Source: Arenicola marina
Lineage: Eukaryota; Annelida; Polychaeta; Arenicolidae
Direction of reading: 5' to 3'
DNA length: 64,000 nt
Assembly: GCA_964019135.1 (NCBI GenBank)
Contig: OZ025260.1
Span: 39,413,373 to 39,477,372 of the forward strand
A program made the translations under genes and the position numbers. Below the pieces are notes generated by a model, which worked only from the letters and a program-made list of their open reading frames with translations, searched no databases and was not told the DNA's origin. Positions 45,279 to 56,626 of the stretch are shown one piece after another (the first letter of the stretch is position 1; each line of letters begins with the position of its first letter).

Positions 45279-46692
45279 TTACGAAACTGCGTTTCGTGCC
45301 AATGGATTGTCAGCACGCATCCATCGGGTTATTTCCTTCTCCTTGCTTGCGACGAAAGTGGATATTTCCATTCCAATGTCATCACAGCACAGCGTGACAA
45401 TGTCCAGTAGTTTGCAACTAGCTAATCCAAGGATAGCAGGACCCTCAGATTCAGCCACATAAAAGTCAATCAATTTCCACGTAGACTCCCTGAATCTGCA
45501 TTTCAGAGTGATGGCTCCATGTTGCGGAATGGTACCACCATTGTAGGCTGTGAGTATGACTCCTGGCCGCTGGTTCACCTCTGTGGGCTGTGGATACCCT
45601 GCCATGTCCAATTTCTTGGGGAACATGCGACGATATAACCGGAGAGACAAAATATTTCCTTCAGGTCCAGTGTCAACCTTGAGCTGGAGGGTGTCATGTG
45701 TGGGTTTGCCTTGCAGCTGACTCCTGCTGGCTGACTTCTCCCATGTTAATGTGTATCGCATGGTATGCAACATCAGTAAACTCATCACTTTCACTTTCTT
45801 CCGATTGTTGCACAGAGTCAATCTGTTTTCCTTTTCGGTAAGGACTTCTGCCATAACTGATGCCTCTGCCCCTGCCTCTGCCTGTTCCTCTCCCATGTTG
45901 TCGCTGATGACTATGGAGTTGGAATTCTTGGTTGTGATGGCTTTTGGAGCTGTTTCGTCCTTCAGAACTGTCACGAGGGACTGATTTACTTTGACAAGCT
46001 TTAACACAGTGATTCTTTCCACCACATTTGTTGCAAATTGAGCCTTTTGCGGGGCATCCTTGCCTGGATCTATGTTGTGACTCTCCACAGTAGAAATACC
46101 TTTTCGATGACTTGTATCGATGTGAGATAGCGCTAACTGTTGTCTCTCCTCCTTGGATATGCTTGAAGGCTTGTTGGTGTCCAACAGAAGCATCATATAT
46201 CCGACAGGCTTCAATTGCATCAGCAAGCGTGTAAGATGCATCTTTGATAAGCAGTTCTTTCTGTATCTCACCATTTTTTGTGCCAAAAGTAATTTGTTCA
46301 ATAATCTTTTCGTCACGATCCTTGCATTTGCACAAGTTTGCTTGATTAATAAGTCTACTCATAAAATCATCACTTGAATCTTCCAATCGCTGCTTCATTC
46401 TTTGGAAAGTCAGGCGTTCTACACGAAAACTTGATTTCGGCTCCATATGTAAGTCAAACTTTTCCCAGATCTTCTCACTCTCAGGCTTTTTCCGATCATC
46501 TTCAGATAAGTCCCAGCTATTAAACATTGCAACACCTTCATCTCCTGTCATCAGGAGTATGTGAGACACCTGTTTTTCAATTTTTATGTCTTTGCAATCA
46601 AAATACATCAGGGCCTTCTGTTTGAACAGTTTATAACTTGCAGCCCTGTCAGGCCTGGTCCAGTCCATTATTGGGGCGCGAATATCTCCCAT
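45279..46692 (-). pseudogene. Gypsy-type Gag and protease, pol missing
   Basis: The minus ORF from 46692 encodes a capsid-like Gag (WTRPDRAASYKLFKQKAL..., LTFQRMKQRLEDSSDDFMSR) and two CCHC-type knuckles (YFYCGESQHRSRQGC, CNKCGGKNHCVKAC). After an Arg/Gly-rich stretch it stops at 45694. The overlapping frame, +1 relative to Gag, continues with an aspartic protease (LKVDTGPEGNILSLRLYRRM, AILGLASCKLL) to a stop at 45279. This is the usual Ty3/Gypsy order, but RT, RNase H, integrase and recognisable LTRs are absent, so it is a truncated copy or, less likely, a domesticated gag-pro gene. Confidence 0.85.
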
Positions 46693-46872
46693 TGTGATGC
46701 AATAATATTAACAGTCACAAATAATGTTTATAATTACTGACTGTTCTCCAGTGTATGCCTGATACAAAGGTTCACATACCGTTTGGTTGTTTGTACAAAT
46801 TAATCACCCTATGAAGTGAGTTGCGAAGAGGTGTCAAAACAGTTGCGAACAGCTGATCACGAATGTAAACAA

Positions 46873-46905
46873 CCGTCGGCCATCTTGGGATATCCCTGTG
46901 ACGTC
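46873..46905 (-). promoter_or_regulatory. YY1-like and CRE motifs upstream of gag
   Basis: GGCCATCTTGG (YY1-like) and TGACGTCA (CRE) lie 190-215 bp upstream of the Gag Met. This pairing is common in TATA-less promoters. Function is inferred only. Confidence 0.35.
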
Positions 46906-47261
46906 ATCGTCGGCGAAGAGAGATTCCGTGCTGCGTACAGGTGTGCGTTATGATCAGATGACTGCGTTGACTCTTGACCCGTTCGTCTGATTTCGCCGGC
47001 ATTTACTGATACATGAAGCATCAGTTATCCGAGGTAATATTTTGACGAATTGCGTACACTTAGGAGCTGTCCTTAAGCGTACTAGCCTACTTGGCTGTTA
47101 GGGTGCGTCGATTTGTTTATGCCGTTGCCATGGTTCCGGGGGTAATGACCTATGGCGGTTGCGTGTATCGAAGATAGTTGATTTTCTGTGGACTTTTGTT
47201 GACAGTGCAGAGACTTTATCAATTCTTGATTAAATCCGAGCTGTTTCGTTTACCGCTGCCA

Positions 47262-47480
47262 CCATGTAATAGATGCAACAAGTAACACCTGGTCCAATGA
47301 TAACTTTGCTAATATTGTATTTGCCACAGTCTTACATCAGCCGTACACATCGCTGGCTGGGTCAAGAGTGGCGCCAATAACTATAAACATAATCGGCCTC
47401 CGTGCCATGGCAGCAGCGACATCTGGCGAACGACATATAAACCATAATAATCAGGGAGTGTTCATTCACTGTCACAACAC
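47262..47480. repeat. Repeat Q, uninterrupted copy (empty site)
   Basis: Contains GTGGCGCCAATAACTATAAA, which is the sequence before insertion of the R array found at 37355-44664. Confidence 0.85.
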
Positions 47481-47685
47481 CCGCCTGCTCATCGAACATG
47501 TGACCTTGTTCGGATGCCCACCTGACTAGCCTAATGTTCAAACATTTCGTGAAAACCTTTCCAAATGTTGATAATAATGAGATACCTCGATAATTATTTG
47601 GGTCACCAAGCGAACCTTTCTTGTGAAGTGATATTAACAAATCATCAGTCCAAGAGACGGGATATTGTTCAGCCTCCATAATAGC
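47481..47685 (-). pseudogene. LINE RT N-terminal fragment
   Basis: Minus frame: VSWTDDLLISLHKKGSLGDP, NNYRGISLLSTFGKVFTKCL, ASEQGHMFDEQAG. These are RT blocks 1 and 2 of L1/CR1-like LINEs. It ends at repeat Q on one side and at the R5 copy on the other. The palm is not present here. Confidence 0.85.
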
Positions 47686-48140
47686 TAGGGATATACAGTT
47701 CTCGCGATCGGGCCGCGAGACTTCAATTTTGGGGACAAACAAACACACCTGCTCCATGTTGAACTATAGGCAGCTATAAGTCAATTTCTTTCCAGGTTTA
47801 TTCTAAAGACTATGAGTACCATTCCACTAAACATGGCTATGGGAGATAGACGTTAAAATATTTGGAGGCGATGGAGCGCAGAACTTTGGGAATATACAAG
47901 GAAAAATCCGTCTTCACAACACTCGAAAGCTAAAAATAGCGTTCTAAATTTGGTCCTGCACCCGGGCTTTCGCGAGTTTTACAGACTGCAAGTGACGTCA
48001 CAGAGTTTCAGGTGCCTCCGCGGTGACAAAAATGGCGAGAGCAAATGATCAACTTAACCATTCCGCTGTCAAAATGTGCAGTGCATGGAGTAACAACACA
48101 CGGACGCGTCATTAAACCACATGGTAAAGGTAAATTAAGA
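47686..48140 (-). mobile_element. Repeat R, copy R5, cut at telomeric repeats
   Basis: Reverse-orientation R (GTTCTCGCGATCGGGCCGCG..., ...CCACATGGTAAAGGTAAATT) that stops in mid-element after AAGA at 48140, where CCCTAA repeats begin. Confidence 0.88.
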
Positions 48141-48166
48141 CCTAACCCTAACCCTAACCCTAACCC
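48141..48166. repeat. Interstitial telomeric repeat (CCCTAA)4
   Basis: Perfect CCTAACCCTAACCCTAAC... for 26 bp at the broken end of R5. The orientation would point the telomere 3' strand toward the left. Confidence 0.95.
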
Positions 48167-48169
48167 TTT

Positions 48170-49870
48170 TGGGACACCTGTCTTTTCATACTGGAAGCAC
48201 TGAAATAAAACAGTTCATTTAGTTTACTGACAGCCTCCTCGATTGCCCCGTCTTCGATTAACTGCTCAACGTTAATGATTATTTCCTTCGCGTGACCACG
48301 ATTTATTTAAAGCTAATCCTATATAAATGATACATTTGAATAATTTGGTTCGCGGAAAAAGACACATGGACGCATCGTTCTATCTGTTTCAGTGTTAACG
48401 GTATAAATTCTCATATTTACCTTGAGTTTAAGTGGCCAAAATGCGCACACAACGCGCAGCATTTTGCAGCACATTCCTCTACACGTATCTTATTTTCAGT
48501 TGTCTGTTATTAATAAGGACCTCAATAAATGGTTTCCACTGAAAGGATTTTCTCAAATCGGGTAAGAACAATTGCTTTAATTTGTAAATGAGCGTCTTCA
48601 CTTGAATGACGTCGTCTAGGTTACACACCAATATGTGGTGCGTAGAAAAGTATATGGTGTTAAGTAGTGCCTAAAATATGGTCGTATATCAGGGTTATAT
48701 GGTTACTAATTATTTCTTTGTATATATTGGTTGTTTGACTGATGTTTAGCCAGTAAAATGTCTGTTCAATTAATCTGTGACGCATTTAATCATGCATGCG
48801 GATGTTACGGGTGCGTGGTCCGGTCGACCTCATCACATGCTGAATGGCGGGGTCTCTAATTTTCGGCGGGTTGCGCTAGGGGACGGTGTCATACTATGAG
48901 CTGTAGCAAAAAATATCGCACGTCAACCTATATTTTGCTTGTTTTTAAAATAAAGTTGGATATTTGCTCTATAATTTCCTATGGCCCACATAGTCAAACA
49001 TGGGTACCGATTTTTCTCTGGCATGGGGTTGAAAATTTGGGTTTTTCCATTGCTCATAATGGGGATGGTTTCTATTGGTGTTTAACCTTTAGACCGCGAA
49101 CGCTCGCGTTATGACTCACAAATACGACATCTGAAGGCGCTCAACAGTTATCGCGTTACGTTGCAAACATCCACACATAGAGACAAATAGAACCGACCGA
49201 GGTTCGTCATAATAAATAATATAGCATTCTCAGACTGCCAGAAGACGGAATTGCTAAAAGGAAAGACTACAGACTACTACAGAGGGGAATTTCAAGCTCT
49301 GGAAGTAGTTTATCCCCTCTGCCTTGAATGAGACAGAATGACGTAGCTCAACCTGTCGTGCGTGGAATACCCGTTTAGTTATGTTTTTGATCCATTCTCG
49401 CGATCACATACCATTCTTGTTTTCATCGTCGTCTTGCACTAGTTCTGTTAATTACAAATAATTGGGCCATATAGCTACACGGATGCAGGATTTTGAAGAG
49501 ATTATGGCGGTGGGTGGGGACTACGGGGTCTTGCGTAGCGTTAGCTCTCTGAACGGGGTTTAAGTCGAAACACCAGGTAGTCATCATGCAAAGGGTGCGG
49601 AGGGGGGGGGGGGGGACTGATTGGACGACCAAACGGTGCTGTATGGCTGACACCGCCAGTTGGTCGCCTGTGACACGGCTCGGACGAACTCAAACGTGAT
49701 TGGACGGCACGCCAGACCGCGACCAGCGATTCACTGCCATCTGGATCATGCCAATATACCTGGCCTAAAACGTGGCTCGCATCGCCGGTCAGGAGGCCGC
49801 ACAAGTGATGTGTATCTCTGAATCTGCAAAGACACCACAGAGAGCCGGTGTAACATAATAACCTATCCGC
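48170..49870. other. No gene seen
   Basis: No convincing exon. A poly-G run of 12 lies at about 49603-49614. Histidine/proline-rich ORFs here derive from it. Confidence 0.5.
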
Positions 49871-49873
49871 CCG

Positions 49874-50064
49874 TGATAACCTGTCCGGCCACGATTCTTT
49901 CATGTCACTAACCCTAACCCTAACCCTAACCCTGACCCTGACCCTAACCTAACCATAACCTACCCTAAACCTAACAAAAATGCGTTATTTACATAGCAAC
50001 CCCATTCGCTGCGGATGCGCGCACGTCAGCCGGACACTTTGTCACGGCGGACAGGTTATCATGC
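49874..50064. repeat. Inverted repeat around a second telomeric tract
   Basis: GTGATAACCTGTCCGGC at 49874 and, inverted, GCGGACAGGTTATCATG at 50048. In between, 49908-49975 is (CTAACC)n with degenerate CCCTGA and CCATAA units. Confidence 0.8.
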
Positions 50065-50267
50065 TACACCGGAGCAAAGCTTACCTTCATATAAACCTCC
50101 GTAGTCCGATAGCTGCAGAGCTGGGTTCCGTTTTAATATTGTTCAAACAATCCTTCAAATCTTCATTTTTCAATCGAATTGTGTCAGATTCTGCCCCCGA
50201 TTGAGCTTTTATGAGTTATTTTGTGCCATATTTAATTATTTTGAGGGTATATATATCCTATTCAGGG

Positions 50268-50475
50268 GTCTGGAAGGGATAAATGGCCATACGCGACACA
50301 GGCATATTTGAAAAATGTACATTCGACATTGACCCCCAAATTACGTTACTAATTAAAGAAAGCTGCATCGACACAGATACTGGTATTTTAGGAAATAAAC
50401 GACATGAAACGTGGGGAAAAATCTACATTGGACACTGACGATTGTGAAAAATCGACACTGGACACTGGGCCCCCC
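50268..50475. repeat. Dispersed repeat with AAAATCGACAC motifs, second copy
   Basis: Same order of motifs as 10110-10313, including GGGATAAATGGCC and CATATTTGAAAAAT, and ends in a C-run. Confidence 0.75.
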
Positions 50476-50479
50476 TTCC

Positions 50480-51290
50480 GTCTTTCTGGTTTTCAACACG
50501 CTTTTTAGTATTTTTGTCGTTCGGTCTTTCTGGTTTCCAACTTCCCGAAGCTGCGCGCACCCGTGACTGTGGCATGAACACATGTGATACAAGGGTGTGG
50601 CATGTAACTTAAGGAGACATTGAAATAGTTAAATTATCCTTGAACAACAAATACAGACATTATATTTCACCGACGAATTCATATAATGCCCACTGCTTCT
50701 GCTCCATTCAGCTCCATTCACTCTATTCATTGTACATTATGGACATTAAAAGGAGGCGATTCTGAATGTGGGGTTGTCGGGAGCGATCAAATGGAGCAAT
50801 ACGGGTGTGGGGTGGGTGGGGGGGGGGGGGGGGCGGCAAGGGGTATTTCCGTTCCTCGGGAATTTCACCGTGAACTGGGAATGAGGAAAATAATTGGAAC
50901 TGGGAATGGGATATTAGCCGACCGCCGTGATCAAGGACTTCCATTGATCGTGAACTGGGAATTTTAATATTACATAACCGTGAATTGGGCCATGGCCAAT
51001 TTATATCATCTATCCGCCTCTTCCATTGTATACTGATAGTTCTCCTTTTATTTCATCGAGACCTGGGAATCAAGAAATGTATTCTTCGTGACTTGAGAAC
51101 ACGACCCCCCCCCCCTTGCCCCCCCCCCCCCTAATAAGCGATCAACTTTCAGTGGTGAAACCCAGACACGCCAGCGACACTAGCTGCTTGATCATCGTTA
51201 TCCCTTGCATCCAACTTTCCTGAATAGCCCCTACCTTGTGGCATGTGCATATCGCGCGCTGTTTTATGCCGTCCAGCAGGCTAATCAAGG
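50480..51290. other. No gene seen; poly-G and poly-C runs
   Basis: Poly-G at about 50817-50833, poly-C at 51105-51130. A weak direct repeat (CGTGAACTGGGAAT) occurs three times at 50867-50995. Confidence 0.5.
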
Positions 51291-51296
51291 AAAGTG

Positions 51297-51415
51297 ATAG
51301 GTTGGTTGGTTGGCTGTATATTTAGAACGCTGTAACCACTTTTGTTCATATATCTCGTCAATATGAGAAGGAAGGGAGAGTGGAACCATGCCCCCAGGGG
51401 ATAGGAAAGTGAGGC
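51297..51415 (-). repeat. SINE body fragment, family A, third copy
   Basis: GGTTGGTTGGTTGGCTGTAT..., ...ATATCTCGTCAATATGAG matches 512-620. It lies about 215 bp upstream of the NIDO gene start codon. Confidence 0.75.
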
Positions 51416-51629
51416 GCTGGTTTGTTACTAAACCCGGGTATGTGACATTGTATCATGTCTAACGAGCCAATTATTTCACGATAGCTCACGATGCAAGGAA
51501 GCCAATGGTGCAAGTTTTAATAAAAGCTACTTATGTTTCTCCCAACCGGTTGTCCGCCATGGATTAACAGTCGCATTGTGTGTGAGCGTTACTTGATGGT
51601 CTTACCATTGCCACAAGCCCAGCCAAGCG

Positions 51630-51827
51630 ATGCCGAGTTGGCATACAGTACTCACCACAGTTGTTCTTTTCGGCGTTTATCCCCAACAATGTCATGCAGC
51701 GGTCGCAGCGCTCTGGCAGTACGGACCTAACTGGGATCTGACGTATAAACCAGGCAAGTCTGTCGCTGAGATGGTGCAGCTACCTAGGAATATTCCCTTT
51801 ATGCAGATGAGGGTCGCAGCCATCGAG
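51630..51827 (+). CDS. NIDO-domain GPI-anchored protein, exon 1 of 4
   Basis: Starts MPSWHTVLTTVVLFGVYPQQ, a signal peptide with likely cleavage after CHA (residue 23). Then ALWQYGPNWDLTYKPGKSVA, the opening strand of a NIDO (nidogen extracellular) domain. It ends in phase 0 after AIE at a donor GAG|GTAACT (66 codons). The three following exons join in phase 0 to make a 334-residue protein with signal peptide, NIDO domain, Ser/Thr-rich stalk and hydrophobic tail. Such proteins are secreted or surface-bound; a NIDO domain alone suggests an extracellular adhesion or matrix role. The exact orthologue is not identified. Confidence 0.88.
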
Positions 51828-53456
51828 GTAACTATATAATATAATTTCATATATATACATATAAGTTGACAACATGATATGTTTCTATTAATTGATTAAG
51901 AGTTAAGAGCATAAGGCTTTTGTTTTTACTTAACCAGGTAGGGAAACATGGGGCCAAATGACCACCTTAACTTTATTTGTACTTTTTGGAGGACAAACAG
52001 TGCTATAAAAAGAGCCATTTTTCGGTAAACTGACAACAGTAGTGTTGTGAATCGAGTTGTGGGGGGGTAAATAATACATTGCTGGGTTAGGGGGGTTCCG
52101 GGGTAAAGCCCCCCCCCCTTTTCACCGCCCAAATCCGCTCTATGAACGCACATTTTCAAAGCCCCCACCTTCCCCACGATCGCATGTTTTAAAATATTCA
52201 CTCTATAGGGGTATCTTCATCATAAATGTCCGCTCTATAGGAGTATCTTTTTCTACATTTTCTACAGTATCTTTCGCTCTCTCAGGCATCAAGGCACCTG
52301 CGGAACCCCCCACCAGATTTGTATAATAGTGCCCACCCCACTCCCCCCTCCCCATCTGCGTCTTATCCTGACGAGCTGCTGGAAGGAATGACCCTTAATT
52401 TCTCCGAGGTTTCTGACTTCTCGAAATCAGCCTGGCCTTGCCACACTCTTTCTGTTGGTGGGAACCGTAGCGGGACATTGCCTGTTACTTGGCTTTGTCT
52501 TTCTAACTGGAAGTCTAGTAGGTTTTGGGAGTGCGCATGTATCGAATGGAGACATGATGTCGCGTACCGCCTGGCTCTGCCTCAATCAAGGCTTCCGGCT
52601 CCCAGGGGCGCACAACTCTCCCTTCTTCAAGCTCCCTGTGACACACATCGTTTTCTTCTTCAAGCATATTCGTGATCATCAAAGATGTTCCGATTCAGTG
52701 GATATATCATCCAGTTTTCTAAAGATAATCGTTTCTGTTAGAGTATACATAATAAATTGGATGTGGGTAAAACGGCCCACTGAGTCATTTTGCCCCTGTT
52801 ACTAACCTTAACCGCTGTATGAAAACTACGGTGCAGTATATTCCGCATCTGAATTACGTTTAGGGCTTGACTTGACTTGGACTTATCTTTGATCGTGTCA
52901 ATTTATCAAAATTTTCCCCCAAGCTAGTATCCACTAAGCTCTACTTTCTTCCAGTATTTACCATAGATGGCAACAGCCCAGAATCTTTTACTTCGGTAAC
53001 AAAGGTCAGCTGTCTGCTTCAGCGCCCATGTAGATTTGTTAAGGTATCACGTAACAAACAGGAACAAATATAAAACGCTTCAATACAGGTGGCAGCACCG
53101 CAAGTGCGCGATATTGTGGTGGGCCATTTGACCCCGATGGGTCATTTTGCCCCATATTCCCCTATGTTTTCTTAAGGTGCGCAGGCCAGATTATACTTGT
53201 GGCCAACTTCAGGTTCAAGGTCAGATTTTGTTTCTCCGAAACAAATGATAGTCCGTTCCTCAGGGGTGAACTATTTAGCTTAGACAGCGAAGTACGGAGA
53301 CATGAGTTTTGTCTTCCATCCCCAATGTAGTAGTTTCATTCTTCCGTTCTGAAACATACACCAAGATATCACTGTGACCTTCTGTGGAACTGCCTTTATG
53401 TTTGTGACATTATACTAGAACTGATATTGTGAAATGCCATCTTCATTCCCTTGTAG
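51828..53456 (+). other. Intron 1 of the NIDO gene
   Basis: 1,629 bp, GTAACT to TTGTAG. Contains the dispersed repeat at 52050-52318. A plus ORF at 52319-52805 is Ser/Pro- and Phe-rich and has no family features. Confidence 0.8.
52050..52318 (-). repeat. Dispersed repeat, second copy of 11815-12110
   Basis: Reverse complement of the unit at 11815-12110, including CTCTCAGGCATCAAGGCACC and CTATGAACGCACATTTTC. Confidence 0.65.
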
Positions 53457-53726
53457 GTCAATGCACACGGGGAGATAGCATTCCACGAGGCAGGAGGCGG
53501 AGAGGCGCGTTACAGACTGGTCCTGTGGGGACATGCCATGGATCTGACGGCCAACACTGCTGGTATTGTCTACTACCGCCACATGTCCGCCCCCCGAGAT
53601 TTCATCCGGGCGACGGAGGACATCTTGGCGTCGTTCAAGGACACTTACAAGCCGTTTAAGGTCACTCATGGGTTGGTCCTGACCTTCCACAAGGTCACAT
53701 ACAAACTCGGGGACAACAGCACACCG
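53457..53726 (+). CDS. NIDO-domain protein, exon 2
   Basis: Acceptor CCCTTGTAG|GTC and donor CCG|GTAAGA give 90 codons in phase 0. It encodes VNAHGEIAFHEAGGG, then LTANTAGIVYYRHMSAPRDF, IRATEDILASFKDTYKPF and VTHGLVLTFHKVTYKLG. The pattern of G-I-V-Y-Y-R...A-T-E-D-I followed by L-x-x-T-F-x-x-V-x-Y is the core of a NIDO domain. Asn-Ser-Thr near the end is a possible N-glycosylation site. Confidence 0.93.
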
Positions 53727-54165
53727 GTAAGACTCCCCAAGACTCTGAAGAGTGGGGGGTGGGGGTGGTGTTAGAGGGGGAGGGGGGGGGGGGAGTTAGA
53801 TGATGCCATCCTCCACTGCCCCTGGCGTGCAGACTGAGTATGGATGCATGGCAACACATCCTACCCTCTGTCTTCTCGCAATTGTCTGATTTGTTACTGA
53901 AGTTGGGAGATATCGAAAAGCTCAGCGGCGGACCCCGGAACCAGGACAAGAGGTTTTTTTGTCTGTTTTTTTTGGTGGCGGTGGGAGGGGGGGGGGGAGG
54001 GGGGTATGACGCTGGGTGTGGAGGGTTCGTCAAGAGAGGTCCTAGAACCGCTACCGAAATTGACAACACTTGCATTTATATATTTCATCAAAATGGCGCT
54101 TCTGCGTAATATATCATTTCTTGTACTTTTGGCGCTTTCTGACATTTCTAATATCTACTCCCCAG

Positions 54166-54273
54166 ACGAACACCGCTCAGATGGTCCTTGCCACTAACGG
54201 AACCTTCAGCTTCATGTCTTTGAACTATGGAGAAATTGAGTGGACGAGAAATATCGACGGAGTGCCAGCCTTG
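54166..54273 (+). CDS. NIDO-domain protein, exon 3
   Basis: Acceptor CTCCCCAG|ACG and donor TTG|GTAAGA give 36 codons in phase 0: TNTAQMVLATNGTFSFMSLN then YGEIEWTRNIDGVPAL. N-T-x-Q-x-V-L-A-T-x-G-x-x-S-F and the aromatic Y-x-x-I-x-W are the strongest NIDO signatures. N-G-T is a possible glycosylation site. Confidence 0.95.
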
Positions 54274-54837
54274 GTAAGAACAATCGTAAAACCGCTGCAG
54301 AATATACGCCGATAACAACAATATCAGTTTAACATTTGCAAGACATTAATTATTTACTACACCGGAAGACATTTCTCTGTAAGCACATTTTGTAGTCGTC
54401 GCAACTAATGCGATAAATGCTGTATCTCCATCCTGGGGCAGATAAGCGGAAGTGACGTCAGCACATACTGTTGCCTGCTATCATGTTGATTATCGCTGGG
54501 TACCATGTGATTATCACTCATTTAATATTTATTACTTCCAAAATAATGATGTGAAGATGATGCTCATGTGAAAATCTATGTCGGTAAAGTAATTCATATG
54601 AGGCCCTAGATTTGCTACAAACCTTCTCTCACTGATTTGGCTGTGGTCCATTGCTGTGGTCCGGAATAAACCCATCCCACACTCACTTGGCTACGGTTAT
54701 TTGCTACATAAGGTCCGTAATAAACCGATCCTAAACTCACTGGGCCGAAGTGACCCTTTTGCTAAATAAGGTCCAGCATAAACCGATACAGTTGAAAAGG
54801 ATGGCGCAGCCTACTGATTCTTTCCATCATTATCCAG

Positions 54838-55266
54838 ACTGGGATCTTATCCAAATCACACACGGTTTGTTTTCATCCGGGGTATGCATCCATCTCCACA
54901 TCGCACCATATGGAGCTCACCAACGGCTGCCAACCTGGTAGGGTGATCTGGAGGGTCGACAGCCTCTTCTGCGAGAGTCCCCAGGAGTCGTGTATGCCGA
55001 CCTCAGGCAGTGACGGCGGCAAGGAACGCCAACGCAGCCTGACTTCGACTGAAGTGGATTCTGACCTCACCACTGAAGTCAATCAGGCCACAACCGACGA
55101 TTATCTACGAACCTCCGTCACTGCCGTTACAACGGTTACGGGGAACTCAATTGGAACCCATTATGAGGAGGTCGCCAGAGAGAGCGGAACCGCCAGTCGT
55201 GGAACCCCATTTTGCACGGGTCTCACTGCGGTCACTGTGATCGCAATTATCTTACCTTTGTGGTGA
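54838..55266 (+). CDS. NIDO-domain protein, exon 4 with GPI signal
   Basis: Acceptor TTCCATCATTATCCAG|ACT. The first 45 codons finish the NIDO domain (HTVCFHPGYASIST, CQPGRVIWRVDSLFC). Two Cys pairs (Cys in HTVCF, NGCQ, LFCES, ESCMP) may form disulfides. A Ser/Thr-rich stalk follows (STEVDSDLTTEVNQATTDDY..., TAVTTVTGNSIG). The C-terminus, TPFCTGLTAVTVIAIILPLW and stop, is a short hydrophobic tail without a cytoplasmic part, as in GPI-anchor signals; the anchor site would be in ESGTASRG. A single-pass membrane tail is the alternative. Confidence 0.9.
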   Translation, partial: TGILSKSHTVCFHPGYASISTSHHMELTNGCQPGRVIWRVDSLFCESPQESCMPTSGSDGGKERQRSLTSTEVDSDLTTEVNQATTDDYLRTSVTAVTTVTGNSIGTHYEEVARESGTASRGTPFCTGLTAVTVIAIILPLW

Positions 55267-55382
55267 ACACAGACTTTAGTTATTGGACATAAACTGTCTT
55301 TATGTCCGCCTCTAGATAAATTTGTCAAGTCCAAAGCAATTGGTGGAAAATCTAAAGATTGGAATGAAAAAGCGTGTTTATT

Positions 55383-55388
55383 AATAAA
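55383..55388 (+). terminator. Polyadenylation signal of the NIDO gene
   Basis: AATAAA, 117 bp after the stop codon, in AT-rich DNA. Confidence 0.6.
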
Positions 55389-55399
55389 GTTAACGACAT

Positions 55400-56620
55400 A
55401 AAGTTTTTCCCAATTGCATTTACATTTTCTAGATGCATGTGTGCCTATTTTCAGCTTTTGATAGTCTTTGTGTCTTATTTGAAGCTATACAAATATAGTG
55501 ATGTTGATTGTGAGGACAACACAAACGCCAGAATGATGTTGATGATTTATTTAGTTGTCAGTACCAACCGTGAAACACCCGTAAGGCACCGGTTAAGTAC
55601 CGGTAAAACACCCACCGGGTTAGCGGCGGGTACTTTCATCTGTACAAACAGCAGTCTTCATTTTTCCAGTCAAATCTTTAAATGTGTGTAAAACGTAAAA
55701 CGTAAAACATCAGGCAGGATGGCAGATATTTCACTGGATTCTGTTTGGTCTTTCGTACCTGGCTGTCTCTTCCGCTATGTCAAATTACCCAGACAGGATA
55801 ACGCGTCACACGACGTCACACCAGACTCGCCACTCCATCGGTAGATGGCGACCCGCAAAATCTCATCGCGATGCGCTGAATAATTATGCCCTACCGATCA
55901 TACATTACAAGATACATGAATGCATTATGACTCTTGGCTCTGCCACACGAAGTTCGAAAGAGGTAAGCGAGGCGTTTTGAGACTTTGGATTGTCAAATAA
56001 ATTATTCATGTATTCTGCCTCTTATTATTGATCTCCGTCACTCCGTCGAAATATGAATGTGGAGCGCAAATGTGATTGGTTAAACCCCCAACCAATTTTT
56101 CGTTCAGTATCTCCCATGTAACGTGTCGGCGAAATTTAATACATTAAAGCTATAAGTGAGCTTTACCTCTTAGTTAATTCATCGGATAAGTCGAAACAAT
56201 ATCACATATACTATGCCATGAACTGGAAACTGAACACTGGAATGAAAAGGAGATACAATTACAATTGAGGATAAACAATATTTCAAATTTTGTATAAAAT
56301 GAACAAATGTTTAGCCCTGTTTTCTTTAATCAATGAAATTGCATGCTATCTTAGTGTTCTGTATTTGTTTTATAGGTCTGGTGCCTGAAGTTATCGGCCC
56401 ATTATCTATCTGTATACCATTTCTTAGCGGACACACAAACCTACTGATTCATTCGTCAATAACATAAACCAAGATTTTATGGAACAGATAATACTCGAGC
56501 TCGATTTGGAAAGTTGGCAGAGCATCCCAAGGGGACCAGAATTATCGTTGTGGTTTTGCGGTCAATACATCGAGTCGAATAATATTTTTTTATAATATAA
56601 TAATAATGGTCCTAATTGCG
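55400..56620. other. No firm gene
   Basis: A plus ORF at about 55720-55980 ends at a donor-like GAG|GTAAGC after a hydrophobic stretch (WILFGLSYLAVSSA). No start codon is suitably placed and no partner exon was found. Confidence 0.35.
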
Positions 56621-56626
56621 CCTAAT

